Assembly: GCF_002532075.1 (NCBI RefSeq)
Contig: NZ_LYXE01000127.1
Span: 124,001-188,000 of the forward strand
DNA: 64,000 nt
Direction: 5' to 3'
From: Candidatus Chloroploca asiatica
Lineage (GTDB): Bacteria; Chloroflexota; Chloroflexia; Chloroflexales; Chloroflexaceae
The number at the start of each line of letters is the position of its first letter. The stretch's first letter is position 1. The position numbers were made by a program, and so were the translations under genes. Of this stretch, positions 24,982 through 34,346 are shown piece by piece. The notes beneath the pieces were generated by a model that saw nothing but the letters and a program-made list of their open reading frames with translations, was not told where the DNA came from and ran no database searches.

Positions 24982-25989
24982 ATGAGCAATTCTATGATGT
25001 CATATATTTCCGAGGCCATGCCTCGCGCCTATGCTGCTACCTACGAAGGAGCAAGCCTGTTGGTCGCGACTGATCACGGTCGCGTCTGGATGCGTGATCG
25101 TAATCGTGCCGCGCTCCTCCATCGCCTTTCAACGAACCATATTGAAGCGTTGCAACCCGGGCAAGGGACGACGACCGTCCTGACGACGCCAATCGGGCGG
25201 ATTATTGATCTTTTGACGGTGTACGCTCTTGATGATGCGCTGTTGCTGCTCAGCAGTCCCGGTCGTGGGGCGGCGCTGAGCAGCCATCTGCGCAAAAACA
25301 TCTTCTTCAACGATCGGGTGAAACTTGAAGATGCCGGATCCAGCCTTGATCAACGTGCCCTCTATGGACCGCAGGCACCTGCGCTGCTTGCCCAACTTGG
25401 TCTTCCGGGGGCTGAGCTTGGTGCGCACGGGGTTGCGGTGACAACCTGGCATGATCAGTTGTTGTATGTAGCCCGGACACACGCTGTTGGTGGCAATGGG
25501 TACTGGTTGCTCGCCGCACCTGAAACGATGGCGCAAGTGGCTGATGCGTTGCGTGAAGCCGGTACGCAACTGCTTGATGCTGCGACCTACGATGTGCTGC
25601 GGGTCGAACACGGCTCTCCGGCCTATGCGCGTGAGTTGTCACAGGAGTACATTCCGTTGGAGACGGGGCTGTGGGATGCGGTGAGTTTCAACAAAGGGTG
25701 TTATGTCGGACAGGAGATTATCGCCCGCATGGAGAGCCGCGGGCGCTTGGCGAAACAGTTGCGTGGCCTACGCCTGGCGGCGTTGCCCGCTTTGCCTGCT
25801 GAACCAGCTATCCCGCTAGCAAAACTTGCCGCTGGTGACAAAGAGGCTGGTGACTTGACTAGTCTTGTGCGGTCGCCACGCTATGGCTTGATTGCTCTGG
25901 GGTATGTGCGTACCGCTTATGCTGCTGTGGGTACCCGGCTTGAGGTCGCCGGTGTCGCTGCGGAGGTAGTTGAACTGCCCTTCTGCTAA
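24982..25989 (+). CDS. ygfZ: YgfZ/GcvT-like folate-binding protein
   Basis: About 335 aa, related to the glycine-cleavage T protein. The signature KGCYVGQEIIARMESRG is the family hallmark (K-G-C-Y-x-G-Q-E), whose Cys is needed for function in E. coli YgfZ. YgfZ supports maturation or repair of certain Fe-S enzymes with tetrahydrofolate. The N-terminus holds several Met codons (24970, 24982, 24994, 24997, 25018); I choose 24982 from the promoter position, with low certainty. It is followed 21 bases later by the GAF/phosphatase gene on the same strand, so the two probably share a transcript. Confidence 0.87.
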   Translation: MSNSMMSYISEAMPRAYAATYEGASLLVATDHGRVWMRDRNRAALLHRLSTNHIEALQPGQGTTTVLTTPIGRIIDLLTVYALDDALLLLSSPGRGAALSSHLRKNIFFNDRVKLEDAGSSLDQRALYGPQAPALLAQLGLPGAELGAHGVAVTTWHDQLLYVARTHAVGGNGYWLLAAPETMAQVADALREAGTQLLDAATYDVLRVEHGSPAYARELSQEYIPLETGLWDAVSFNKGCYVGQEIIARMESRGRLAKQLRGLRLAALPALPAEPAIPLAKLAAGDKEAGDLTSLVRSPRYGLIALGYVRTAYAAVGTRLEVAGVAAEVVELPFC

Positions 25990-26010
25990 CCAACCAGGAT
26001 CAAGAGCACT

Positions 26011-29000
26011 ATGCCCAGGCTTGCTGCCAGGCGCGATCACCTTGAACGTGCATACCGCCGACGTTACCTCCGCTTACAGCAGGAGCGCGATCAGCGTGTG
26101 CTCCAGGCGCTCTACAAGATTAGCCTGACGTGCCGCGAGCGTCCGAGTTTTCAGGCCATCTTTCAGGCGATCCAGGCTGAACTCGCGACGGTCTTTGATT
26201 TTGATGCGGCCTACCTTGCCTTTTGCGATGAACGCCCTGAATACTTCAAGTGTGCCCTGCTGGTCGATGAAGGCGACGTGTCGTATATCGAACAGGTTGA
26301 GTACGGGTTCCTCACCGGGGCGATTGTGCGGAGTGGGCAGCCGATGCTCTATCGTGATCTGCTCTATGAGCGCGATCCCGCCTTGCCCCGTGTCCCTTTC
26401 GGTCAGATCGAGAAGCGCTCGCGGGCCTGGATGGGGGTGCCGCTCTTGATCGGCGCGGCCTCGATTGGCGTGATTTCGCTGCAGAGCTATAAGGTTGGCA
26501 TCTATACGCAGGCCACGCTTGATCTGCTGCAGCGCATGGCGAATGTGATTGCCGTTGCTCTCGAAAATGTTGCCCTGATCGAACAACAGGAGAATCTCTC
26601 GCGTGCGCTAGCCGCACAGGTTGCTGCCCGTACTGAAGAGATCCGTGCCCTCAGTGAGGTCTCGGCGGGGTTAGTGACGCGCAAGCCACTCACGGAACTG
26701 CTCGATCACGCGATTGATGTCGTGCTCGAACTGTTTCAGCTTGATGCCGGCAATGTGCGTTTGATCGATGAGAACCGTGAATTCCTGGTGCTCTATGCGC
26801 AGCGGGGGTTTTCCGAGGCGTATGTTGAGCGGACGACCTACTCGCGCCTGACGATTAGCCCGATCCGCGAGGCGGTCTATACGGCGCAGCCAATTGTCAT
26901 TCCTGATAACTGGCGCTCGCACTATGAGGGCATTGGTTTGCCTTTTGAGGTCTTTCCGCCTGCCGAAAGTTCGCTGATTTTACCGTTAACCATAAGTGGC
27001 ATGGTGATCGGTACCCTGAACCTCTTCGGGTTGTCGCCGCGCCCGTTTGAGGCATACGAAATCAATCTTTCGATGTCGATCGCCTATCAGATTGCGACGA
27101 TTATTGAAAATGCGCGCTTGCTCGACCAGCGTGAACGCCAGATTGCAGAACTCCGTGCCCTCGGTACGATCAGCACGGCGGCCTTGACCGCTCCGACGCT
27201 CGAAAACCTGCTCTTTACGGTGCGTGATGCTTTGCAGAGCTTTGTCCAGCTTGATGGATTGACGGTGATTGCCTATGATCACGAGCGTGGGGTGGTCACG
27301 GATAGCCTGATGCTGGAAGAGGAGCGGACGACCCGGTTGTGGGAACTTGAGCCGCCGCCTGCGAACTCTTTGACGGCACATATTCTGGCGACCGGCCAGG
27401 TGATGCGCTTCAACGATCTGCCGGTTGAACTTGCGGCCTACCCAAATCTTCGCCATGCTGCGCCGCCCGGGTTGTTGCCGGTGCAAGCGTGGCTTGGCGT
27501 GCCCCTCTATGATCGGAACGGGGTGGTCATTGGTCAGATGAGCATTCGGAGTGCGTGCCCTGGTGTTTTTACCCAACGCGATGCGCAGTTCTTACCGAAT
27601 GTTGCGGCCCAGATTGCCCTCTATCTGCAAAATGTGCGCCTGCAAAGTCAGCGTGAACGCCAGATTGTTGAACTCGAAGCGATTGGTCAGATTGGCAAAC
27701 TCGTAGCCGCATCGTATGACCTCGATCAGATGCTTGCCGAGACCTATCGCATTTTTCACGAATTGATTGGCGTCAATGTCTTCGCGCTGATTGTCTGTGA
27801 ACCTGAGAGTGGTTTGATTACCAATGCCGCCTTTGTTGAAGAGGGTGAGTGGTTTTCGCTCGATCTTGTTGGTCAACCACCGCCCGACGCTTCAATGAGC
27901 ACGTGGATTCTTACGCAACGTGAGCCGTTGCTTTTTCAGGATCTGGTCGAACAGCGCGAAGCGTTGCAGCGGCGTGGCATTATGCCCCAGCCCATTGGCC
28001 CACCCAATGAGGTGCGTTCCTGGGCCGGTGTGCCCGTGGTTGCGCGTGATGGCGACTTGATCGGCGTGCTCTCGATCCAGGCGTATCAGCCCTATCGCTA
28101 TGATGTTGGCACGCTCGATTTTCTGAGCCAGGTCGCGAGCTATATCAGCCTTGGTGTCCAGAAGGCACGCCTGTTTCAAGAACGTGAACGTCTGCTCCGT
28201 GAAGCCCGTGAGAGTGCCGAGGCGGCCGAACGCCAGGCCGACCGGATGGCCCTTGTGCATCGGATGGCCTCGGTCTTGTCGGCTCGCCTTGATCAACAGG
28301 AGATCCTTGATCTCGCGGCGCGTGAATTGGTGCAACTCTTCTGGGCCGATCATACGGGGACGGTCATTCTCCACCCTGATGGAACAGGGTATGTCGCGGC
28401 TGAATACCCCGATCTCCAATTGGTTGGCCTGCAAATTGAGGCGAGCGACAACCCGATTGTGCAGCAACTTGCGACAACCCGCCGTCCAGTGGTCATTAAT
28501 GACCCAGACCACGACCCGCTCGCCGCAGCCTCACGTGAGCTCTGGCGGTCGCTTGGCATCAAGGCGCTGGTGATTGTCCCGTTGATCAGTCGTGACCGGG
28601 TTTTTGGCTCGATTTCGCTCGATAGCCTTAGCAAGCCACTCAATTTTAGCGCTGAGGAACTAGAGTTGATGATGACGGTGGCGACTTCGATTGCTGCTGC
28701 CATCGAGAATGCGCAACTCTTTGCAGCTGAACAGGCGCAACGTCAGACAGCCGATACGCTGCGCGAGATGACCAGGGTGCTCAGTTCTTCGTTTGATCCT
28801 GCTGAAGTGTTGCGTCTGGTGCTTGATGAGCTTGGCAAGCTGATTGCGTTTGATACGGCTTCGATTATGTTGCGCGAAGGCTCGTATCTGCATATGGTTG
28901 CCTTCAAAGGCCGCGAGCAAGACCAAGAGTTGTTCCCGTTTATCTTACCTCTCGAAGGAAGTGCGGGCGGGGCTGTGGTTCTGCGCAATGAACCGTTGCT

Positions 29001-29979
29001 CTATATTGACGGGGAGGGTGGGGCTCCGTGGCTGCCAATGGAAGTCCTCAACGATATTCGCTCGTGGCTTGGCGTACCGCTGGTGGCGCGGGGTCGTGTC
29101 CTTGGGGTACTCAATATCGATTCACGTAGTCTCGATCCGCAGACACATGCTTCGCGGATCTTTACCGGGCGTGAGATTGAGGTCGCACGTGCTTTCGCCA
29201 ACCATGCCGCCCTCGCGATCGAGAATGCACGGCTCTATCAAGAGTCAATCACCCGGGTTGAACAAGAACTTGAAATTGCGCGCAAGATCCAGTTGAACCT
29301 CTTTCCGCGTGAGTTGCCCCGCGTGCAACAGGTCGAACTGGCGGCGCGTTGTTTGCCCGCACGCGAGACCGGGGGTGATTTCTATGATGTGGTTGAGCTT
29401 GGTACGCGCCTTGGGGTCATTATTGGTGACGTGAGCGGCAAATCGTTGCCGGCCGCGATGCTGATGGCCGTGGCGCGCTCGACGGTGCGCTCAGAGGCCC
29501 GCAACCACGAGACGCCCTGGGTTGTGTTGACCGAGACGAACCGTTGGCTGGTCGATGATGTGCCGCGTTCTAGCTTTGTGGCCGTGAGCTATGCCGTGGT
29601 TGATCCTCAGCAGCAGCGCATGGTGCTCGCCTCGGCAGGCCAGTTGACGCCGTTGCGCTATCGGCGCGATGGGACAACCGATTTTCTGCCGAGCCCGCAG
29701 TCGTTGCCGATGGGTTTTTCGCGTGACACCGAATTTTCGCAGGTCGAGATTGCGCTGGTTCCTGGCGATACGTTGCTCTTTTATACCGACGGCATTGTCG
29801 AGGCCCATGATCACGAGCGCAATCTCTTTGGTTTTGAGCGCCTGCAAGCGCTGCTGGCACGCTGGGGGCATCTCGAACCCGAGGCGTTGATTGATCGTAT
29901 TGTGTATGATGTTGAATTGTTTAGCGCTGGTATGCCGACGCACGATGATATGACGCTCCTTGTGGTGCGTGTGCATTGA
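26011..29979 (+). CDS. Six-GAF SpoIIE/PP2C-type serine phosphatase
   Basis: A 1322-aa soluble signalling protein. After a basic coiled-coil start, six GAF domains follow at roughly 30-190, 215-370, 385-545, 555-725, 745-905 and 920-1080, joined by helical linkers (RERQIAELRALG, RERQIVELEAIG). A phosphatase domain fills 1110-1320, with metal-binding Asp in ETGGDFYDVV, GDVSGKSLPAAMLMA and PTHDDMTLL. RsbU/SpoIIE enzymes dephosphorylate anti-anti-sigma proteins and so release a sigma factor; the GAF stack would sense small ligands or light. No TM segment and no STAS, anti-sigma or sigma gene lies nearby, so the partner is unknown. No Cys-based chromophore site was identified with confidence. Confidence 0.9.
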   Translation: MPRLAARRDHLERAYRRRYLRLQQERDQRVLQALYKISLTCRERPSFQAIFQAIQAELATVFDFDAAYLAFCDERPEYFKCALLVDEGDVSYIEQVEYGFLTGAIVRSGQPMLYRDLLYERDPALPRVPFGQIEKRSRAWMGVPLLIGAASIGVISLQSYKVGIYTQATLDLLQRMANVIAVALENVALIEQQENLSRALAAQVAARTEEIRALSEVSAGLVTRKPLTELLDHAIDVVLELFQLDAGNVRLIDENREFLVLYAQRGFSEAYVERTTYSRLTISPIREAVYTAQPIVIPDNWRSHYEGIGLPFEVFPPAESSLILPLTISGMVIGTLNLFGLSPRPFEAYEINLSMSIAYQIATIIENARLLDQRERQIAELRALGTISTAALTAPTLENLLFTVRDALQSFVQLDGLTVIAYDHERGVVTDSLMLEEERTTRLWELEPPPANSLTAHILATGQVMRFNDLPVELAAYPNLRHAAPPGLLPVQAWLGVPLYDRNGVVIGQMSIRSACPGVFTQRDAQFLPNVAAQIALYLQNVRLQSQRERQIVELEAIGQIGKLVAASYDLDQMLAETYRIFHELIGVNVFALIVCEPESGLITNAAFVEEGEWFSLDLVGQPPPDASMSTWILTQREPLLFQDLVEQREALQRRGIMPQPIGPPNEVRSWAGVPVVARDGDLIGVLSIQAYQPYRYDVGTLDFLSQVASYISLGVQKARLFQERERLLREARESAEAAERQADRMALVHRMASVLSARLDQQEILDLAARELVQLFWADHTGTVILHPDGTGYVAAEYPDLQLVGLQIEASDNPIVQQLATTRRPVVINDPDHDPLAAASRELWRSLGIKALVIVPLISRDRVFGSISLDSLSKPLNFSAEELELMMTVATSIAAAIENAQLFAAEQAQRQTADTLREMTRVLSSSFDPAEVLRLVLDELGKLIAFDTASIMLREGSYLHMVAFKGREQDQELFPFILPLEGSAGGAVVLRNEPLLYIDGEGGAPWLPMEVLNDIRSWLGVPLVARGRVLGVLNIDSRSLDPQTHASRIFTGREIEVARAFANHAALAIENARLYQESITRVEQELEIARKIQLNLFPRELPRVQQVELAARCLPARETGGDFYDVVELGTRLGVIIGDVSGKSLPAAMLMAVARSTVRSEARNHETPWVVLTETNRWLVDDVPRSSFVAVSYAVVDPQQQRMVLASAGQLTPLRYRRDGTTDFLPSPQSLPMGFSRDTEFSQVEIALVPGDTLLFYTDGIVEAHDHERNLFGFERLQALLARWGHLEPEALIDRIVYDVELFSAGMPTHDDMTLLVVRVH

Positions 29980-29986
29980 CGCAGGA

Positions 29987-30982
29987 TCAACGAACTTCAA
30001 CGATCTGCCAGTTTAGGGTTTCGCCGGCTGCGAAGGGGACAACGTCACCGTAGCGCTCGGGTACTTGCCAGGCTTCTCGTGCCAGGCGCACCTGTTTCGT
30101 CGGTGGCTCGAGGCCATAGATGCGGCGCGCATTGTCGGAAACGAAAGCCTGGAGTTGGTCAAGTGCTTCGTGACGCTCAAAGAGATCCGCGAGCATGGGC
30201 AGGATCACGGGTGCAGTGAAGACCCCGGCAGCACATCCGGCTGCCTCTTTGCGGTGGATTGGATGCGGGGCCGAGTCGCTCCCAAACATCAGGCGCGGAT
30301 GGGTACGTAAGGCTGCTGCAAGCAATGCGGCACGATCCTCGGGGCGCTTGGCGATAGGCTTGCAAAAGAGGTGGGGGGCCAGCAAGCCGCCAGCAACATC
30401 ATCAAGCGTGATCAGCAGATGATGCAGCGTTACCGTAGCCGCCAGATTCGGATATTCATCGAGCAGCGCCAATGCCCCCGCCGTGGTGATATGCTCCATT
30501 ACAATCGTCAGACGAGGGAAGCGTTGCGCCCAGTGTGCATAGAAGGGCAGAAACTCGGTCTCGCGGTCGAGCACAAAGCCGTGACTCTCGCCGTGGACGA
30601 GCAGTGGAATGCCAAGCTCTTCAAGCAAGGCCAGCGTTGCTTCTACCCTCGCCAGATCGCTGACGCCACCGCTGCTGTTGGTCGTCACCCCATCGGGATA
30701 GAGTTTTACCCCGATGATCGCTGGGCGCGCTGCCTCCAGGGTTGCACGGTCGTAGGCACGAAAAAAGAGCGTCATCAGTGGGCGGAAGCGGTGTGGCACG
30801 ACCGCTGCTTCGATCGCCTCGCGATAGGTTGTGAGCCGTTCAAGGCTGTCGACTGGGGGAACAAGATTCGGCATGATGACTGCCCCGGCAAATGCCTGAG
30901 CACTGAGCGGTGCAACCACCTGGAGCATGGCCCCTTCACGTAGATGGAGGTGCATATCGAGGGGCGCTTCGAGGGTGAGCAT
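29987..30982 (-). CDS. pyrC: Dihydroorotase, PyrC class
   Basis: Catalyses ring closure of carbamoyl aspartate to dihydroorotate in pyrimidine synthesis. The ATG at 30982 has AAGGAG nine bases upstream and gives 331 aa, close to E. coli PyrC (348). Metal ligands are seen in DMHLHLREG (HxH), the carboxylated Lys in [17 protein letters not shown], His in VMEHITTAG and VTLHHLL, and the catalytic Asp in [10 protein letters not shown] strong promoter lies upstream. It converges with the phosphatase gene, seven bases away. No other pyrimidine gene is adjacent. Confidence 0.94.
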   Translation of the reverse strand: MLTLEAPLDMHLHLREGAMLQVVAPLSAQAFAGAVIMPNLVPPVDSLERLTTYREAIEAAVVPHRFRPLMTLFFRAYDRATLEAARPAIIGVKLYPDGVTTNSSGGVSDLARVEATLALLEELGIPLLVHGESHGFVLDRETEFLPFYAHWAQRFPRLTIVMEHITTAGALALLDEYPNLAATVTLHHLLITLDDVAGGLLAPHLFCKPIAKRPEDRAALLAAALRTHPRLMFGSDSAPHPIHRKEAAGCAAGVFTAPVILPMLADLFERHEALDQLQAFVSDNARRIYGLEPPTKQVRLAREAWQVPERYGDVVPFAAGETLNWQIVEVR

Positions 30983-31032
30983 CGGATGGTTCTCCTTCCT
31001 GACCAGCATGTGCTGGCAACGCGTGCCAAATG

Positions 31033-31061
31033 ATCATACAATACGAGATGCGAATTGCCAA
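31033..31061 (-). promoter_or_regulatory. pyrC promoter
   Basis: Minus strand TTGGCA (31056-31061), 17 bases, TATGAT (31033-31038). The leader is about 45 bases and ends in the AAGGAG ribosome site. I see no PyrR-type attenuator in it. Confidence 0.6.
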
Positions 31062-31092
31062 CGTTGTGTGGGGTCCTGTGGTTTTAACAACC

Positions 31093-31151
31093 CGTGCGTA
31101 TGTTGGCACAAACGGCCAGCGAAGCTGGCCGTTTGTGCCAACATATGCGCG
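31093..31151. repeat. 59-bp palindrome (28-3-28), copy 2, between divergent genes
   Basis: Arms 31093-31120 and 31124-31151 around a GAA loop; the inner 22 bp are perfect and the outer six pair through two G-U pairs. Same size and plan as the copies at 4498 and 40268. It lies upstream of both pyrC and the PPOX-fold gene, so it is not an ordinary terminator. Confidence 0.75.
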
Positions 31152-31184
31152 ATATAGATTCTATCGAAAGGGAAAGTCGCATCA

Positions 31185-31586
31185 ATGAACACCTCTGTCA
31201 CCCTCACGCCATCGCAACGGGCGCTGCTCGACGAACGGCACTATGCGGTGATCGCCACGCTCAATGCCGATGGCAGCATTCAACAGACGGTTGTCTGGTA
31301 CCTCCTGGATGGTAATGTGATCCGTTTTAGTGTTGGCGATCAGAGTGTCAAGACCCGCAACCTCCGCCGTACGCCGACGATTAGCATCACGATCGAAGAC
31401 GGCATACGCTATCTGTCGTTGCAAGGCGAGGCGATTGTTGAGCCGAGCGATCCTGCACTGCGTCTACGCCTGGCGCAGCGTTACCTGGGTCCTGAGCGTG
31501 CTCAGGAATGGTTGACCCGTCGACCGGATGCGCCCCGCGCCAGTGTGCGTGTTGCGATCAAGCGTGTCTATGGGCAAGGGGTGTAA
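31185..31586 (+). CDS. PPOX-class, probably F420-dependent, oxidoreductase
   Basis: A 133-aa split beta-barrel protein of the pyridoxamine-phosphate-oxidase-like superfamily. LLDERHYAVIATLNADGSIQ and WYLLDGNVIRFSVG match short members such as F420-dependent reductases and heme/FMN-binding relatives. VKTRNLRRTPTISITIED is the flavin-binding strand pair. Substrate unknown. An LLM-type F420 oxidoreductase elsewhere in the window makes F420 likely. A weak AAGGGA lies 11 bases before the ATG. Confidence 0.8.
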   Translation: MNTSVTLTPSQRALLDERHYAVIATLNADGSIQQTVVWYLLDGNVIRFSVGDQSVKTRNLRRTPTISITIEDGIRYLSLQGEAIVEPSDPALRLRLAQRYLGPERAQEWLTRRPDAPRASVRVAIKRVYGQGV

Positions 31587-31590
31587 TGGT

Positions 31591-31631
31591 GCGTGGGCCG
31601 GGTGCCAGCGTTGCTGGCACCCGGCCCACGC
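31591..31631. terminator. 19-bp triloop hairpin between convergent genes
   Basis: Perfect arms 31591-31609 and 31613-31631 with a GTT loop and CCAGC/GCTGG apex. Begins four bases after the PPOX stop. No T-tract. Confidence 0.65.
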
Positions 31632-31644
31632 TGCCACCCGGCCG

Positions 31645-33546
31645 CTAATCGATGGAGTCCCCGGCAAAGACGACGTATTGACGTAAAAAAGCGTCAATGG
31701 CGCGGTAGTAGGTTGCGATTGTTTCGGCTCGTCGCCAGCCGTGGCCTTCGCCGTCGAAGAGGTGGTAGATGTGTGGGATGCCACGCCTTCGCAGAGCCGC
31801 AACGATCGTTTCGGCCTGATCGGGGGGCACGACCCGATCTTCACTGCCTTGAAAGATTGCCATCGGTGCGTTGATCCGTTCGGCGTGAAAGAGAGGTGAG
31901 CGTTCGCGGTAGCGCGTGGCCGTTTCTGGCAAGGGGCCGACCAGACTGTCGAGGTAGTGCGCCTCGAATTTGTGGGTGTCGGTTGCCAAGGCAAAGAGAT
32001 TGCTGACGCCGTAACGGCAAATGCCTGCACGAAAGAGTTCCGGGGCCTGACAGAGCGCCTCAAGCACGGTGTAGCCACCCGCGCTGCCTCCTATGATGAT
32101 GATCCGTGAAGCGTCAGCGAGGTTTTCTTGCGCAAGATAGTGGGCTCCGCTGATCGCATCGGCCACGTCAAAGACGCCCCATGCGTAGCGCAGACTCTGA
32201 GCGTAGGCGCGCCCGTAGCCGGTGCTTCCGCGATAGTTGACGTCGAGCACAACATAGCCACGGGTCGCAAAGAATTGAACTTCACCGCTATAGGTAGCCA
32301 CTGCCTGATCAGTCGGGCCGCCGTGGATACGGATCACCGCAGGTGGTTTTGCCCCCTCCTGCTTGGGGGCATATCCCGGTGGCAGGTAGAGCATGCCGTG
32401 GATTGTGGCGGTTCCTGCGGCCCAACTGACGCACTGGACGTCGGCCAGTTGATTCCTTGCCACCAGTTCGCTACTGCTCCGGCGCAGGATTTGGGTGGTG
32501 GTTGCGTTCTGCACGACCAGGCGGGGCGGTATGGTCGAAGCCGAGGCCAGGCTCACCAGGTCGTCGTTGCGCGGGGAAGCGGCAAGCTGTGAAAACCAGG
32601 TATACCCCTCGGCATTGGGCAGGGTCGAGGCAGGGCTACCGTCAATGGGCAGCGCCTCGATGCTTCGTATGCCACGCTCATTGCGCAGCGCATAGATCCG
32701 CTGGCTATCATGGCTCCACGCAAACGAGCGTAACCCCTGCGCCCAGGCTGGCTGTCCATATTCACCCTCGCCCGTGCTGAGCCGTCGGTTGATCCCCGTC
32801 GCCACTTCGTAGAGATACACCTGCCATGCACCCTCGTGATCAGATCCATACGCGAGATATTGCCCATCGGGTGAAAAGCAGGGCTGCACAATGCTCTGGC
32901 CTTCACCACCAGCGACGATCCGGGTCGTCCGCACCTGCGGCAGTTTCCCCTCGAAGCCAAGCTCGGCCAGATAGAGGGTCGAGCTATCCCAGGGCATATG
33001 GGGATGCTCCCAGGCCACATAGGCGATGCGGTCACCCGCAGGATGCCAGCAGGGCCACATCACAAAATCGTGCCCTCTGACCAATTGTTGCGGCCACTGA
33101 GTGCCATCAAGTGACGTAATGGCGAGGCAATCCTGTTCTTCATAACTATGGACAAAGATCACCGTGTTGCCATCAGGGGCAAGCGCAGGGGCGGCAGCGG
33201 ATCCAAAGGCTGGTGTCACTGGGCGGCGCGAACCTCCGTCGAGGTGTTGGCACCAGAGGCGGCCCGAAGAGGCTTCGGCAAAGACAACGTACTCATGACC
33301 AACGGTAAACGCGCCCCCGCCATAGCCAACCCGCCCGCGCACCGCAAGATCGCCGGGGGTCAGTTCACGGGGTGCATCGTTACGCTGCGTATCAACGCAC
33401 CAGAGCGAGCCGCGCCCATCGAGGGCCTCGAGCCAGACGATATACCGCCCACTGGCATCCCAGAGCACATCATCGAGGCGCAACGAAGCCGCCATCTGGC
33501 GTGGGGTCAACGGACTGGCCCACAACCCGAAGGGTAGAGTCTGCAT
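31645..33546 (-). CDS. S9-family serine peptidase (acyl-aminoacyl/prolyl oligopeptidase type)
   Basis: A 633-aa cytosolic peptidase. The ATG at 33546 (MQTLPFGLWASPLT) is preceded by AGGAG, so the longer frame to 33675 is rejected. The first 380 residues are a beta-propeller of WD-like strands (DGQYLAYGSDHEG, SFAWSHDSQRIYAL); the rest is the alpha/beta hydrolase domain. The catalytic set is Ser in IIGGSAGGYTVLEAL, Asp in GSEDRVVPP and His in DGEGHGWR. Such enzymes trim short peptides or N-acylated ones. It is the third gene of a tight minus-strand set after the metallopeptidase and enoyl-CoA hydratase. Confidence 0.9.
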   Translation of the reverse strand: MQTLPFGLWASPLTPRQMAASLRLDDVLWDASGRYIVWLEALDGRGSLWCVDTQRNDAPRELTPGDLAVRGRVGYGGGAFTVGHEYVVFAEASSGRLWCQHLDGGSRRPVTPAFGSAAAPALAPDGNTVIFVHSYEEQDCLAITSLDGTQWPQQLVRGHDFVMWPCWHPAGDRIAYVAWEHPHMPWDSSTLYLAELGFEGKLPQVRTTRIVAGGEGQSIVQPCFSPDGQYLAYGSDHEGAWQVYLYEVATGINRRLSTGEGEYGQPAWAQGLRSFAWSHDSQRIYALRNERGIRSIEALPIDGSPASTLPNAEGYTWFSQLAASPRNDDLVSLASASTIPPRLVVQNATTTQILRRSSSELVARNQLADVQCVSWAAGTATIHGMLYLPPGYAPKQEGAKPPAVIRIHGGPTDQAVATYSGEVQFFATRGYVVLDVNYRGSTGYGRAYAQSLRYAWGVFDVADAISGAHYLAQENLADASRIIIIGGSAGGYTVLEALCQAPELFRAGICRYGVSNLFALATDTHKFEAHYLDSLVGPLPETATRYRERSPLFHAERINAPMAIFQGSEDRVVPPDQAETIVAALRRRGIPHIYHLFDGEGHGWRRAETIATYYRAIDAFLRQYVVFAGDSID

Positions 33547-33553
33547 AGGTCTC

Positions 33554-34336
33554 CTAATGAAAACGAGCGGCGCGCTTCTGCACAAACGCGGCGACTCCCT
33601 CACGGAAATCGGGGTGCGCCCCGGCAATCTGCTGCGCGTGGAGCTCATAGTCGAGCATTGCATCAAGGCTGGCATGCCGTGACTCGGCGAGGCCAGCTTT
33701 GATCAGCCGGATCGCCGTCGCCGGGCCGTGCGCCAGTTGGGCGGCGAGTGCCTGGGCGGCGGTGGGTACCTCGTCATCAGGCACAACGCGATTGACCATC
33801 CCCCAGGCCATGGCGGTGGTCGCATCAAGCTCGCCACCGAGTGCAGCAAGCTCAAAAGCACGGGCATGCCCAATGAGGTGGGGCAGGGTATAGAGCATCC
33901 CGCAGTCGGGAATCAGGCCAATGCGGGCAAACGCAACGACCAACCGGGCTTGCTGGCCGGCCAGTCGGAGATCGCATGCCAGTGCGAGGCTCAACCCGGC
34001 CCCTGCGGCGACCCCATTGATGGCGGCAAGGATCGGCTTGGGGAGCGTCTGGAGCTTGCGCACCAGCGGATTATAACTGTCGCGCAGGCGTTCGCCAATC
34101 ATCTCGACGGTGCCTTCGGTTGGAAACTCGCGGAGATCCTGCCCGCTGCAAAAGGCCTGGTCAGTCCCTGTCAGGATCACCGCCCGCACTGACGGATCAT
34201 CTTCAGCCCGTGCCAGGCCAGCCATGAGATCGGCGTGCATCTGCGCATTGAGCGCGTGATAAACTTCTGGACGATTCAACGTGAGCGTCGCCACACCATC
34301 ATGAACCGAATAGAGCACCGTTGCTTCATTACCCAT
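33554..34336 (-). CDS. Enoyl-CoA hydratase/isomerase family protein, PaaG-like
   Basis: A 260-aa crotonase-fold enzyme acting on an acyl-CoA. The start at 34336 has AAGGA eight bases upstream. The oxyanion hole is NGVAAGAGLSLALACD and the active-site loop FARIGLIPDCGMLYTLP has the Asp found in isomerase-type members such as PaaG. Only one of the usual catalytic Glu positions seems present, favouring isomerase over hydratase. The gap to the next gene is seven bases and to the previous one ten, so it is in an operon with two peptidases, with no other fatty-acid or phenylacetate genes around. Confidence 0.88.
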   Translation of the reverse strand: MGNEATVLYSVHDGVATLTLNRPEVYHALNAQMHADLMAGLARAEDDPSVRAVILTGTDQAFCSGQDLREFPTEGTVEMIGERLRDSYNPLVRKLQTLPKPILAAINGVAAGAGLSLALACDLRLAGQQARLVVAFARIGLIPDCGMLYTLPHLIGHARAFELAALGGELDATTAMAWGMVNRVVPDDEVPTAAQALAAQLAHGPATAIRLIKAGLAESRHASLDAMLDYELHAQQIAGAHPDFREGVAAFVQKRAARFH

Positions 34337-34346
34337 ACCAACGTCC

